Of a stretch of 64,000 nucleotides of DNA, positions 10,697 through 22,310 are shown one piece after another; position 1 is the first letter of the stretch; every line of letters starts with the position of its first letter. Under the pieces are notes generated by a model. That model ran no database searches. It was not told the DNA's origin and worked only from the letters and a program-made list of their open reading frames with translations. Location of the stretch: the NCBI GenBank assembly GCA_012934845.2, contig WNNJ02001084.1, positions 1-64,000 of the forward strand, in the 5' to 3' direction. The position numbers and the translations under genes were made by a program. The stretch comes from Pomphorhynchus laevis (Eukaryota; Acanthocephala; Palaeacanthocephala; Echinorhynchida; Pomphorhynchidae).

Positions 10697-12121
10697 TCAA
10701 TGCTTTAAGGCCTCAAATCCATGGGGATCTGAGCCCCCCCAACCGATCCAACACGCCGCCTTCCGACTGAACCACCCGGGGTCTTTCACCCCCCGAAGAA
10801 TCCAATCGGCGCAGACTATGCTGGGTAAACGCGAGACGAGGAGCTTAAGAAATCTTAGCCTTTGCTCTGGGGGACATCCTCTCGAAAAGAAGACTAATCC
10901 CGGGATAGCCCAAGTGCCCCAAAGGCGCACTTGGGTTTTCCCTTTCAACGACAGATGCTGAGCCCGTTTCAGGGCCCACCTAGCTTTCTTCAAGATACGT
11001 TAAAGTCTATCCAGGTCAGCTTTCGCCGACCAGTTCACCGTAACGGTGAACCCCAGGTATTTTACTCGACTTGAGAAGGTGGGGAGTGGTTCAGAGGCAA
11101 ATATGGAGGAGAGTGCAGAGAGTGCGAATCTCTTAAGTTTTTTCTTTGTTGCAGTGGTGCCATGAAAGACAACCGCCTGCGATTTGGCAGAGTTTAAAAT
11201 AAGGTTGGATATGGGTAACTGATCTTTTAATCTTAAAAAGAAACGGCTGATGTCAGAGACTACGTATTTACACCTGTGTCCAGTAAATAGGGCTGTGGTG
11301 TCATCAGCGTACACCACAAGACGTTGTTCGCGTTTAAATATTTTGAATAGATTAATAGAGGCAGCAAGATATAAGATAAGAGAAAGTGGGGAACATTGAG
11401 GCACACCAGTAATAGGGTAGAACTGACGCGCATCAAGGTCGTCTTCATAGTAAAATCGCTTGGTATACAGCAGGATCTCCACTCTGTTCACAATTCTCGC
11501 AGGCAACTCGAGGGACCTGAGAGAAGAGATCACAAAAGGAATGGAGATGCGGTCAAACGCAGCAGAAAAGTCAAGGAAAACAGTCACAACTAGACGATGG
11601 CTATTATCCCCCCAAAATTGCTCCACCTCACCAACTGCTGAATGGACCGAGCGACTATTAACGAACTCATGAAAACCCGGAGTGATCAAATTACGCCTAC
11701 TAAAATGGTCGCGGATTTTACGCGCAAGCGCTTTTTCGTAAATCGACACGAGGGCATTTTGAATCGAAATGGGTCGCAGATCTTTAGGGCATGAGCAAGA
11801 TTTTTTCTTAGGAATAAAAACACGCTTACTAATATTGATGCCTGCTACATCGGAGGGGAAGGCTAAAAGCATTGTGACGGCCACCTCTCTTCTCTGATCA
11901 GCTGTCAAAAGCTGACAGACCCGAGAAGAAAGTGGAGCGACGGATTTGGAGGTGCCCGGGAGTGGACCCCAGGAGTTAAGGATATCCGTAACAGATAGAT
12001 CCCTACTCCTGAAGTTACACCAAGGCGGGATTGGTTGAGGTGATTGAGTGGCTCCATAGTTGTGTAGGGCTAGTGACTTCTCCAAAACTTTATCAAGGCC
12101 TACATTCCCTATCCAACCCAA
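10697..12121 (-). CDS. I1 reverse transcriptase and C-terminal region
   Basis: RT with FIPKKKSCSCPKDLRPISIQ, VVTVFLDFSAAFDRI (motif A), ITGVPQCSPLSLILY (usually GVPQGSPLSP, so the G after Q is C here) and LVVYADDTTALF (catalytic YADD). The main frame, 12121-11000, ends just before the C-terminal ARWALKRAQHLSLKGKTQ part at 10993-10697, which is in another frame. RT plus this tail is of ordinary length for the I group. No RNase H motif is seen. Confidence 0.75.
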
Positions 12122-12699
12122 TGCTCTATCCTTCCAGCAAACAAACTTCTCCTTCTTGAAAATCTTCCAAAAGGAAGACTGAGAAGGATTAAGACGAGCA
12201 ATACTCGTCCTATCCCTACTCAGCTGGAACCTATATCTAGTGCTCCAGTATTCATTCGAGAGAGCCTGTCTGGCAGAAACAGAGAGATTAGGGAGGTTAA
12301 TCAGTTTCGCTAGGACCTTGAGTTCGTCGGAGTGGGATTGTATATACGACCTTTATAGGTAGTCGATAAAATCGCGGTAGCTTGCGAAAAGAGGTAGGTA
12401 TTAAATTCGGTCAGACTCTCATTTCCTATTCTGGGAAAGAGTTGGATAGCCGATTGTAAGAAGGATACCCTGATCGGATCAAAGTGACACCTTCTTCTAA
12501 GCAACATATCTTCCTCAATTCTCCAACGAATTAGGTCATGAGAGGTGGACAATTGTAGGTGCGACTACTCTGTGCAGACGGGTTTTAACAACCACCTTGA
12601 GTGAAGCAGTAAAATGTCGAGGATAGAATTTGTTGATGTGCAATGAAAGGTAGGGGAGGGGGTTTGTGAATAAGATAACCGTTCCTAGCTCTGCGAAGT

Positions 12700-13163
12700 G
12701 CTGCATTGATCCAACGACCAGTTCTGTCGTTGAAGTCTCCAAGTATCATGTCATAGCCGCAATCAATAATACTATCCAGGAGGTCACGGTTCCTGTGAAT
12801 TTACCCTGGCCGGATGTAGACATTGGCTAGACTTATGCGTTTACCGTTCTTACAGAGTGAAATAACTAAACAAGACAGGGCTGGACAAGAATAGTTTAGT
12901 AGGAGGGAAGACCTTAAGGAGCATTTAACTAGGGTTAAAAGACCTTGAGATGAAGAGGAGTGAGGCGGGGTTATGTACGGAGTGTAGTGGGAACAGATAT
13001 GCTTTGGGATAAATCGAGTAATGTCCTGGGGAAGACGGATAGACCGAGTCTCCTGAAGGACTATAACATCTGCATCTCTACCGGATAAAAGTCTAAGGGC
13101 AGAAGCACCTCCCGAGTTCCACTGAATGACATTCAGTGAAAAAGGCTCACGAGTACTCTGCAT
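12700..13163 (-). CDS. I1 endonuclease domain (APE type, broken)
   Basis: The first 120 residues (13163-12801) start the fold: LNVIQWNSGGAS, then DADVIVLQETRS with the metal-binding E. The frame then shifts and MILGDFNDRTGRW with the catalytic GDFN is readable at about 12750. The remaining region to 12121 is in pieces (12552-12310). This domain nicks the target DNA for target-primed reverse transcription. Confidence 0.7.
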
Positions 13164-13196
13164 TGTGATGGATTAGTTGGAAGGGGGATTGCCTAC

Positions 13197-14423
13197 CTAG
13201 ACAGAGCTAGGTGCAGGAAGGTTACCCTTCCTGCCACTAGCCCCATCCGGGGTCGGTACTTGCCCCTGGGCAGCATCTTCATTTCCCCTATGCTGTTTGC
13301 CACTCAGCATTTTACCGATCTTGAGTGGGGGGACAGTATGGGCCGAAGCCCCCCTCTTCTTTGATTCCGGTAATACTTTAGAAGCCGGTACGGAGGGATT
13401 GGGCCCTACCGAACCCAGGGCCATCAGGATTAGATTCTGTAGCTTTCTATATGAAACTTCATTTTTCACGTCGATGAGTTTTATAATGTCCGCATCATCC
13501 ATCCGATGAGAGGATGCTTGTGAAAAGGAGGCAGGAGTCTTAGATGGCTTCTGGAAACGATTCCTATAATCTTTGAAAATTCCACATTTCCTGCCCCAGG
13601 CAGGATGGCACCCCCCGCAGTTAGAACAGGACGGGGCGGCTACACAACGTACGTCGGACAGTAAGGCGGGGCAATTAGCGGAACCGCATACCCCACAGGT
13701 AGGTGTCCCACTGCAGCTGGAGGACCAATGCCCCCATTTGTGACACCGACTGCAGTGGGGGAAAGTGAATTCATCACTTTCAATTAACTGAAACCTGAGA
13801 TTGAGACCCATAAACGGGTTGTAATTTGACTTGTCAAGTGTTTCTGTCCTATCTATAGGGGCGGAGCAAAATCCGACGGGGATAGGTACCCCGTCGTTTC
13901 CTTTCAATAGTCTAAAATTACTGACCTTAAAATATGCGCAGAGATTTTCGAGGTCTCCATCGTCAACCCAACAGGGGAGGTTCGTTACTTTCAAGGTGGA
14001 TAGGATAGGTTTCTCAGTAAGTTCACCAAAATTAGACAAATACGATCTGAAAAACCCAGTATACTCCTTTGCCATGTCCGCCGTTGCAAAGGAGATTTTG
14101 ATTTCGGAATGAAGAAACTTCACGTTATTGAATATTATCCTCGAGGGATAATTTGCACAAAAATTCTTTAGAAATTTTTCGAATAGATTATGTCGTTGTA
14201 ACGGAAGTTTAGGCTTAATAATTATAAGATTCTTTTGTTTTGGTATGGGTGGAAGCATCTCCCCATTACCAGAAAAAGTAGAAACGTTACTGACCTTCGT
14301 GTTGTGTTGAATTCCATCTAGATAAGCTTGTTCTAGTCCTTCTTTAACAGGAATTCCGACAAAATTCGTTGAATTGCACATCATAGAGTTCTTTTGAAGC
14401 TCCGCACTTACTTTTTTCGACAT
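13197..14423 (-). CDS. I1 ORF1, zinc-knuckle RNA-binding protein
   Basis: Intact 408-codon frame starting MSKKVSAELQKNSM. Residues of about 220-290 carry three Cys/His clusters: CSRCHKWGHWSSSC (a perfect C-x2-C-x4-H-x4-C), CGVCGSANC and CSNCGGCHPAWGRKC. Such a triplet is typical of ORF1 proteins of I, Jockey and R1 elements, which bind the element RNA. Being unbroken while ORF2 is broken suggests a fairly young copy. Confidence 0.75.
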   Translation of the reverse strand: MSKKVSAELQKNSMMCNSTNFVGIPVKEGLEQAYLDGIQHNTKVSNVSTFSGNGEMLPPIPKQKNLIIIKPKLPLQRHNLFEKFLKNFCANYPSRIIFNNVKFLHSEIKISFATADMAKEYTGFFRSYLSNFGELTEKPILSTLKVTNLPCWVDDGDLENLCAYFKVSNFRLLKGNDGVPIPVGFCSAPIDRTETLDKSNYNPFMGLNLRFQLIESDEFTFPHCSRCHKWGHWSSSCSGTPTCGVCGSANCPALLSDVRCVAAPSCSNCGGCHPAWGRKCGIFKDYRNRFQKPSKTPASFSQASSHRMDDADIIKLIDVKNEVSYRKLQNLILMALGSVGPNPSVPASKVLPESKKRGASAHTVPPLKIGKMLSGKQHRGNEDAAQGQVPTPDGASGRKGNLPAPSSV

Positions 14424-14440
14424 TTTTCAAATAACACTAA

Positions 14441-15079
14441 TTTTTGGTAGTTACACATGCTTTATCGTAAATGAGTATACTACTATTCGCACTTTGCGTT
14501 ATAATAAAATTATAAGAAGCAGCAAAATCGACAAAATATAACGAATTAGCAAAATATAACGAAGCAGCAAAATCGACAAAATATCATAATTGGTAGATGC
14601 TGCAAATGAACAGAACTTTCGGAAAGTTAAGCCGTTTCATCACATTTTGGATTATCAGTAGAATATACTATGTGTTGCTGAATTCTAAGATATACTTCTA
14701 AAAGTGTCAAACGTCTACAACGCCTAGTGTAGATCGGCGTATACACAGATACATTCGTTTCTTTCAATTACCCTGCTAATATCACGAATTGTGCCCCAGT
14801 ATATTATAGTGCCATAAAGCTATGTAGATTTTTCCCGACAAGCACAGAATGTGCTTTTGTTATTGTGCTTTCTGAATTGACAGAATACATCTGCCAATTA
14901 TGATATTTTGATTATTGCTTCAATTCATGAATACAATAAATAAAATATATTTAAATAATATCTGATATAAAATATAATAATTTTAAAAAATTCTTGTAAT
15001 AAATTTTATATTTTATATTTTACATACAAAAAAACCAAATAAAATCAAAAGTTCAATTCGAGATTAGTGGGTCATCAGC
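14441..15079. other. Intergenic DNA upstream of the I1 LINE
   Basis: May include I1 5' untranslated sequence near 14440-14600, with short direct repeats. The rest is AT-rich and shows no gene. Confidence 0.3.
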
Positions 15080-15253
15080 CTACTCACTAATGCAGGCGGC
15101 GTTGCCCCGCTGCACTGTCACCCTCAGTCGTAGCATGATCCACTTAAAAGAGCGCGGTTCTTCGGTTGGGCGCCTTAGTTTATTACCCAGCTGCTGCAGG
15201 AACGCTGTTACTCCTGACCCTACTGCGCCCTGTGATTCCACAGTCACTGGCAT
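15080..15253 (-). pseudogene. Fossil coding fragment in a GC-rich island (unplaced mobile-element protein)
   Basis: A short open frame of 57 codons reads MPVTVESQGAVGSGVTAFLQ, then a KLRRPTEEPRSF-like stretch and VTVQRGNAACISE. The pattern of G-x-G-x2-FL-x2-LG...LQRL-x-VQRGNAA is one I associate with proteins of invertebrate mobile elements, but I cannot name the family. It stands out as GC-rich in AT-rich DNA. Treated as a fossil. Confidence 0.35.
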
Positions 15254-15599
15254 AAACAAGTATCGAGGTTTCGCTACAGTTGTTTTAATTTATAATAATT
15301 GTCTAACCTCATTATTCTTTCAAATTAAACACGGGGTAAATAATAACTAAGCGTACCACAACAAAAATGTATTTAAAAGTATCTAGACAATGACATGCAA
15401 AGAGAAATTAAATAATAACTTCTCTATTGTGCGAATGCGTAAATTAAATACAGTCGATCATAATCAATAGTTTTAATATTGATTTAAAACAATATATCGA
15501 TGTAAATATTGATTTAATTTAAATATCAATCAGTTTTACTGTGACATTATATTTGATTTTTTTATAAATATGTGTGGTATTATGCCGTAAAACTATTTG

Positions 15600-15756
15600 A
15601 GCAGCATCTATGCACTCAGCAGTGGAGAGAATATCTTATTGATCATACAAAATAAGGCGAAACATATTTCTTTCCGGAAGTTCATTTCGTTTGCAGTATT
15701 GGCCTATGATATTTTACTAATCCTTCTGCATTGTTTCATGATTATTATCTGTAACA
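15600..15756 (+). CDS. Possible exon encoding a transmembrane segment
   Basis: An open stretch with FISFAVLAYDILLILLHCFM, a clear 22-24 residue hydrophobic segment, runs into a good donor (ACA then GTAAGA) at 15757. Several AG acceptors lie at 15590-15635. The product is not recognised and no partner exon was found, so chance is a real alternative. Confidence 0.18.
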
Positions 15757-15969
15757 GTAAGATGGATAAAAGATTTTATTAGAATTGCCTAAATCTTATT
15801 ATAATCAATCAATGATGTTATTTTAATTTTCATTTGTCGAAATGTTTAATTTTCATTTATCATTAATCCTCGATCAAATAATATACAAAAATTTTATCTT
15901 TTAAACAATTCTGTTAATCTTAATTAATTAAAAAGATTTAGAATAAAAAATTTACATTTTAAAATATAC

Positions 15970-16600
15970 AAAATGAGTAGACTCAACTTCTTTGATTTGT
16001 CATATGTAATATGAATTATTAATAAAATATAAAGATTTCTAAGCTTAAAAGTCAATTGTATGAAAATTGACTATTTCCTGAAAATTTATAATATTTCTGA
16101 AATTACCAGAAATTAGATAATAAAGCGGAAAACAATGCAGTTCTTCTTGATTAATTACACTTATATTAATACGTGGTGATATATTAATCGGTTAATAAAA
16201 ATTCAAAATTATAAAAATCTCAAATTATAAAATATCCCAATGCAGAGCATCTTTAAATTGTGATATTATAGAAAATATTTAGAATAAAATATTTACTTCT
16301 ATTAAATATACAAATTTGATGCTCATATGCATCATTTGATGATGCATATACTCATCAATATACTCATTTGATGTGTCATATGTGGTATTAATTATTAATA
16401 AAATGTCCATATATCTAAGCATGTATGGATGTATAGAAAAACCTCAAATTATAAAATATCCCAATGCAGAGCATCTTTACGTTACGATATTGATTTTTTG
16501 ACATTTTTATTCATATATAGTGCAAAATACGCAGACTCAATTAACTGATCTGATTTGCTAAATGTATTGTGTTAATACATGAATATATTTTTATTTTTAT
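15970..16600 (+). repeat. AT-rich dispersed repeat, copies 2 and 3
   Basis: Segments at 15970-16040 and 16340-16600 share GTAGACTCA / CAGACTCAATTAACTGA and TCATATGT...ATTATTAATAAAAT with the copies at 3.8-4.1 and 63.0-63.2 kb. In the first segment the end motif is directly followed by the start motif, suggesting that units can sit in tandem. Confidence 0.45.
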
Positions 16601-17638
16601 ACATAAAATGTAAAATATAAAATAATAAAATATAAATTATATTAATAAATATTTATTTATTAAATAAAAATCGCACAAATTTATTTATTACAAGATAGAT
16701 GAAATGCAAAAACAAAGCGGTTATTAAGACAATTATTTTTTAAAAAGAAATTTAATTATTTGATTATTTGATTATTTGAATTTCACACAATAATAATTAA
16801 ATAATTATAGAAGAAAAAATGATAAAACAGTTTTATAAATTGTAAAGTTAAGTAAATTACTAATTTGTAAAGTTTAAAAGTGAGATTAATTGTGTATTAT
16901 TAATTTAATATTAATTTAATAAAATTAAATTAATAAAAATTTAAATTAAATTTGTATTAATATATAACTTGTGATAGTGAGATATTCACTATTAATATTA
17001 AATTAATACTAATTTTATAAAAATTTTAATAAATTAAATTAAAATTTTATTATATTAAACATTTTATTAGATAAAAAAAATTATGAAATTTTATTATTAA
17101 ATTTTATTATAAACTATAAATATAAAAAATATTTATTTTAAAAATAAATATTTGATTATTTGATAACGAAATTCAATAACAACTTAGACATTAAAGGAAA
17201 AAAGTAAAAGATTTGTACATCTAGTATCTTATTATAATAAAAAGTAAAAGATAATTTTTTACTAAATATTTGTTCTCTTATATTTGATTAATGTCTAATT
17301 AATTGGGAAATTAATTTGTAATTAATTGATAAATTTATTGGGAAACAAGACAATTATTTTTACAGTAAAATATAAAAGAAATATTTATTTTAATAATAAA
17401 TATTCGATAACAAAATTTAATAACAACTTAGACATTAATGGAAAAAAATAAAAGATAATTTTTACTAATCATCTAAACACTTATTTTTGATTAAATACTA
17501 ATAGAAATAAATTAATAAATTAATAACATTTTTATAATTAAAAAAATAAATATTTGATAAAAAAATATAATTGATAAAACATCAAAATTTATTCTAATGC
17601 TTATTGAGCAGTTGAAGCAAATGTGACCAAATGTTATA

Positions 17639-17677
17639 TAAGGGGATTAGACAATGTTATATTGTCTAATCCCCTTA
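17639..17677. repeat. Perfect 17-bp foldback
   Basis: TAAGGGGATTAGACAAT at 17639-17655 is followed after five bases by its exact reverse complement at 17661-17677. One of a set of short perfect inverted duplications in this window. Confidence 0.85.
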
Positions 17678-18033
17678 CATACTGACAGATAAGCAAATTG
17701 ATAATCGAGGGATTAACAAACAATTTTCTATTCCTGATGAAAATATGATTTGCAGAATCAGACGTTAATTCGCGTATTTTTTTTGGATATATGACCTTCT
17801 TTTAATGTAAACCATTTATATTTTGTCAAATTGTTTTGTTCTGAAATTTAATAGGGCAGCATCAAAAATTGATCGCGCAAGTTGTGAGTAGACAAACCTC
17901 TTGAATTAACAAGGCGTTATTGAGCCTTATTTTCATCTGGAAAAGAATGTAAGAGATATCGCTGTAATTTTTTATTCTGAAGAATGATATAATTCTGTAT
18001 CTAATAGAAAAATATATATTTAAGGAAGATAAA

Positions 18034-18121
18034 ATGATATATAAGTCGGAAACAAATATAATTAGTGTACGCTCATTTATTTATATTTTGATAATCGCGT
18101 CAAGCTCAGTTTTAAATGATA
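18034..18121 (+). CDS. Candidate first coding exon with a signal peptide
   Basis: An ATG in the context GATAAAATGA opens 29 codons, MIYKSETNIISVRSFIYILI then IASSSVLND, and meets a consensus donor GTAAGT at 18122. The pattern of a polar start, hydrophobic FIYILIIA core and small residues SSS is what a secretory signal peptide looks like. Acceptor and downstream exons were not found. It could be the start of a small secreted-protein gene or a chance frame. Confidence 0.3.
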
Positions 18122-18959
18122 GTAAGTGTGATTTTTAAATATTAAAGTAATTAATACTTTTTATAAACAAATACTAAAAATAATTTCAAAATTATTATTT
18201 TTACAATTAGTTTCTTTTGATGACCTAAATTCTTAATTCTTATATATTAATAGGTTTATAAAAATTCAAAAATTTAAAAATCTAATTAAAAATTTAAATT
18301 AAAAAATCAAATTAAGAATTATAGAAATTATAAAGTTAAAAAATCTAATTTAAAATTACAAAAGAATAAAAAAATCAAAAAATCAAAATTATTAAAAAAT
18401 CTAATTAAAAAATTGAAGAAAATGAAAAAAATTAAAAAATCTAAATTATTAAAAAATTTACGTGTTTTAATAGATCGTGTCCACGTGGTTGTGATACTTC
18501 ATTACCACGACCAACATTATTTCACTGAATTATAAGAGTGAAAATGAACAGAGTTAACGTTTTCGTTGATTATGCAAAGTAAACAAATTTTGCTCAATCA
18601 CATGTCCCACATGTATTCTTCACTACATAATAACGGACTTTAAAAGAAGAACGGCCAAACAATTCGCACTAACTGCAGAAATAGACAACCCGTATATCCA
18701 GAAAATTTAACACCTTAAAAAGTCACCTGTCGAAATTCAAACAATTCATTATAACTACTTCGTTTAACGATACCTCAGTTGCTAGAGCAGTACACGATGG
18801 CGACAAAGAGGCTTTAAATATATAGATTAAAGGTGCGAGAAGTTAACGCTTAACATGCGGAATCTTACAAGAAATTCGGTATCTATATTTATTTCCATCA
18901 ATGGCGGAAGCCACTGTCAAAATTATAACAAGAGATCGTACTTTATTAAACCAAAAAAA
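18122..18959. other. AT-rich DNA, no supported gene
   Basis: Low-complexity A-rich tracts at 18180-18480 and a slightly GC-richer stretch at 18640-18900 that looks like decayed coding DNA in no readable frame. Confidence 0.3.
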
Positions 18960-19700
18960 TCATTGACAAATCCCTAAATTTATCTTCAAAATCCATACAA
19001 CAATCTATACTCGTATAAACCCAGTGTTCCATCAGTATGTAAATCAATATTCGGTTGTTGCGATACCAACCCCTCCTTAATTGTTGGTGATTTCTGTTTG
19101 GTTGAATTTTTATAGTAACCTAGTTTAAAATATGTATCTATTAAATTATTTAAATGATTTTGAAGAGAGCCAATATCATTACATATTGTTGCAATTCTTA
19201 AAATTTCATTATTTAATGTATTATATTTTATATTATATGGTATACATGAATGCTCATGCAAAAATATGTTTCTTGTAAATTTAAATATGTCATCTTTGCG
19301 ATATAAATTAATAGTAGTTTTAGTTAATGTTAATTTAATGTTCATATCTAGATATACACCTTCTTTATCATTAATATTGGCTTTGTTAAGAATAAGGCTT
19401 TCTGGATAAATTTGTTCACTAATTAAATAAAAATTATTAGAATTAAATACACATATACCATCAATATATCGAAACATTTATTTCAAATCTTTATATAATT
19501 TAGATTTAGTTTTTACATAGTTATGAACAAATTCATATTCTATAAAGCTTAAAAATAAGTCAGATTAGATTGCGCTATATAGAACTTTCATTAGAACACT
19601 TTTGATTTGTCTAAATATAGATTTCCTTACTTTTAAATAATTTTGATTTATCAAAATATTTAAGGATTCTATTAATTCAATTTTATCTCTTAAATTATCG
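18960..19700 (-). mobile_element. Penelope-like RT fragment P2 (decayed)
   Basis: The minus strand gives LFLSFIEYEFVHNYVKTKSK, then FRYIDG-ICVFN, IYPESLILNKANINDKEGVY, LDMNIKLTLTKTTINLYRK, DDIFKFTRN and IPYNIKYNTLNNEILRIATI. This series (RYIDD region, then FLDL-x-I, then a KRDDF and IPY...Y...LIR-x-AR block) is familiar from RT-bearing elements of many invertebrates. I place it with Penelope-like or a related RT class. Several breaks; inactive. Confidence 0.5.
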
Positions 19701-19704
19701 ATAT

Positions 19705-19815
19705 AATTTTAAAGAAAACCAATATTGTTACAAATTGTTGCAAATCTTAAAATTTCATTATTTAATGTATTATATTTTATATTATATGGTATGCATGAAT
19801 ACTCATTCATTTATT
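19705..19815 (-). repeat. Second partial copy of the P2 segment
   Basis: About 105 bp here (containing TTCATTATTTAATGTATTAT) repeats 19155-19265 in the same orientation, 552 bp away. It represents either a local duplication or a second truncated copy of the same element. Confidence 0.6.
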
Positions 19816-21712
19816 TTTATTTTTTACAAATAATATTTTTTATTAATATTTCAAATAGTAGTAATCTATGTACGTTAACAATTATAAGGAGATATATAAG
19901 GAGTTAAATATTGCCTGAAAATCCGAACTCTACTTTACTTTCGAATGACTTGCTATGCCATTTAATCTCCTTATCAAACTTACTACTCACACTGGCATTA
20001 ATTTCGTCTTATCGTGTTTAGAATTAAATGGGGCGTTAAATTTGGATTAATAAAATTTCAATATATTCTTAAATAGCTAATAGGTATTTTATACGTTAGT
20101 ATATACTTCACCACTTTATTATCAAACGTTTGGATCAAATCATAGATCTTTCCAGTTTGAGGCACTTTGTCCATTCAGTTTGAGGCACTTTGTCCATTCA
20201 GTTTGAGGCAATTTCTCCAAATTACTCAAAAAGTTTGTATATTGTACATCTTCATGTGCTCTTTCGAATGGCGTATAATTTTTTGGAGAAATGCGTTTTG
20301 GTTTAAAATTTTAAAATTTAAATTTTTTCATTAAAATTTAAAATTTAATTTCAATTTCAAATTTCACAGTTAGAAATTTAAAAATATTTTTAAGTATTTT
20401 TCATATATTTTATCAATATACAATGATTTGAGATTTTTTCTATGCTCTCACGAAAAAAAAACATGAAATTTTTTATTTCTTGTTCAAAAAGTAATTTGAA
20501 TTTGAAATATCTCAAAATTTTGCAATTATAACATATAATTTTTATTACCTAATCGTAAACAACACAGTTATATTGACTAAATTGAAAATATTAATATATT
20601 TGAATCATTTAACAAAGAGTTATTCAAAATGTGCTTTAAAAATATGCATATTTTTAAGCATATTTTAATTTTGGTCAAACAATCGATCCCGAATAAGACA
20701 TTAAATCCATGAACACCTTCATGGATTTAATGAAGGTGTTGAACAACTTTTATTAGAATTAAATGGGTTGGTTTAATGCACACATTATTAAATTGGGATA
20801 TTAAATATTATCCACTTCAATATTATTTTTTCTAATTTGTACTTAATTCCATTCCATGTAAAATTAAAAAATATATAAATTTTGATCATTTAAAATAATA
20901 ATATTCTTAGCTAGTATATGCTTCACCACTCTATTATCGAACGTTTTAATCAAATCATTAATATGACACAATGTCAAAAAATGTCATAAATACGTAATGG
21001 TTATAATAATAAGTAATAATTATATATAAATAATTATTATAAATTATTTTGATTATTAAATCAAAATATGTAAAATTATTCTTCAACTGCTAAATTCGAA
21101 TTTAACAAACAACAACATTCGAATAAATTGAATTTGAATGAGTTAACAATATTTACTAACAATTTATGAATTTACAAAACACCTCATTGGAGGTTAGGCG
21201 TCTGTGGTAGACTCGTTCAGGGTTAAGCTTCACGACGAAGATTGTAAAAAAAGCGTGCAGGTTCACACTTTCCTGTTCGTGTTAATTAAAAGGTTTTATT
21301 GAAAGTCTTTATTAAAAACAATTTGTTGGTATCAATATATCACGAAAAATATTTTTAGTTGAAGACATACTCACTTACATGTATTTAAGATCTGCGTCCC
21401 ATTTTTATCCAAACCTCTCCCATTATTATATCCAAATAATATTATATTATTTAACGTATTATATTATTTAACAAATAACATTTGTTAAAATAAAAAATTA
21501 AAAAATATTTTTCGTGACAAATTTCATCGGTAAAGAAATGTAATGCATATGATGGCATCTATACAAATTATGCTCCAACATATGAAAGCATCTACCATAT
21601 ATATCGACATTTAACTGCTAAATTCAAATTTTTAACATATATATGTAATGCATATAGTGGAACTTGTAGTTACTTGGATGACAGTGATTTAATATTGAGC
21701 TTATATTAAAAA
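19816..21712. other. AT-rich intergenic DNA
   Basis: Contains a 23-bp tandem repeat (CAGTTTGAGGCACTTTGTCC plus ATT, about 2.8 copies, 20155-20222), a 15-bp perfect foldback at 20699-20732, and no recognisable gene. Two stretches near 20090-20150 and 20920-20965 (TTCACCACTTTATTATC...AACGTTT) resemble each other. Confidence 0.4.
20699..20732. repeat. Perfect 15-bp foldback
   Basis: CATTAAATCCATGAA, four bases, then its exact reverse complement. A second inverted pair (AACACCTT/AAGGTGTT, 20712-20740) overlaps it, as if a foldback had happened twice. Confidence 0.85.
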
Positions 21713-22095
21713 AGGATTTATTTTTACGTTGCAAATGCGTGCCGACGCAAGCATACATGATCATGAAGGAAAACAAACAAAAATCTAAGTCATATGTCGA
21801 AAGTTGGGAACGGATGATGTATTTGAATGTGATAAATGGGGGAGTGCGGCGGACGTCGAAAGGGAGCTGATTCGAGGCGAGAGGGCGACGACGAAGATGG
21901 ATCGGAAACCTTAGTTGTGGGAATAGTTGGGAACGTGGAGTTAGAGGGAATTACTGTAACGCAGCGATATAGATAGGTGGGGCGAGTGTCGTCTAAGAAA
22001 GAGAGGTTGATCAACGATGGGGAGACGACAGCGATGAGATTAAAAGTGATGAGAAGAAGGCGGAGTTTGATTCGAATCTGGATGGTGGATAACAC
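21713..22095 (-). mobile_element. LINE family A' 3' end
   Basis: The minus strand encodes IQIRIKLRLLLITFNLIAV, SPSLINLSFLDDTRPT and onward in broken frames, matching the C-terminal ORF2 region of A' copies at 44.9-45.3 and 60.9-61.3 kb. It ends in the shared tail (cat-GTA-TGCTTGCGTCGGCACGCA, then TTTGCAACGTAAAAATAAAT) at 21713-21762. A 5'-truncated insertion of about 380 bp. Confidence 0.7.
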
Positions 22096-22189
22096 ATTTT
22101 TAATTTATGTGAATGTTGTTCCTAGTTAAAAATGCAATTAATGGGAAATTATCTTCTCAATTTTACAAATAATTTTTAATCGGATGTTT

Positions 22190-22310
22190 CCTAGTTCCGG
22201 AGTCCATTCTAACGTCCATTTTTCAATGAAAATCGTTCTTCACTGCAGACCAACCAAGTCACACAGTAAATGCTTAACTGTCTCACTTTCATATGGGGGT
22301 GGTCTATATA
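22190..22310 (-). mobile_element. Small LINE C-terminal fragment
   Basis: The minus strand reads PPPYESETVKHLLCDLVGLQ. The ETV-x-HLLC-x-C-like block is common at the C-terminus of I/R1-type LINE ORF2 proteins. Too short to place further. Confidence 0.3.

Larger units (their letters stand above)
10620..14440 (-). mobile_element. I-type LINE, copy I1 (nearly full length, broken)
   Basis: Reads on the minus strand as ORF1 (14423-13197), endonuclease (13163 to about 12700), RT (12121-11000) and a C-terminal part (10993-10697). ORF1 with zinc knuckles plus an APE-type endonuclease and an RT is the plan of the I/Jockey group. GC content is well above the flanks. Upstream, 14515-14585 holds short direct repeats (AGCAGCAAAATCGACAAAAT). 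Copies of the same family lie at 37.3-40.7 kb and, in part, 60.4-60.8 kb. Confidence 0.8.
15260..17630. other. Very AT-rich intergenic DNA
   Basis: Mostly A/T with many ATTAAT and TTTATT runs. It contains two pieces of the AT-rich dispersed repeat (15970-16040 and 16340-16600) and the low-confidence membrane exon at about 15600-15756. Nothing else is supported. Confidence 0.4.

Noticed and set aside
18760-18800. tRNA-like A box (CTCAGTTGCTAGAGCA)
   Set aside because: No B box and no cloverleaf in the following 60 bases.
20155-20222. Tandem 23-bp repeat as a minisatellite of interest or CRISPR-like array
   Set aside because: Only about 2.8 direct copies with no spacers in a eukaryotic sequence; simple slippage.
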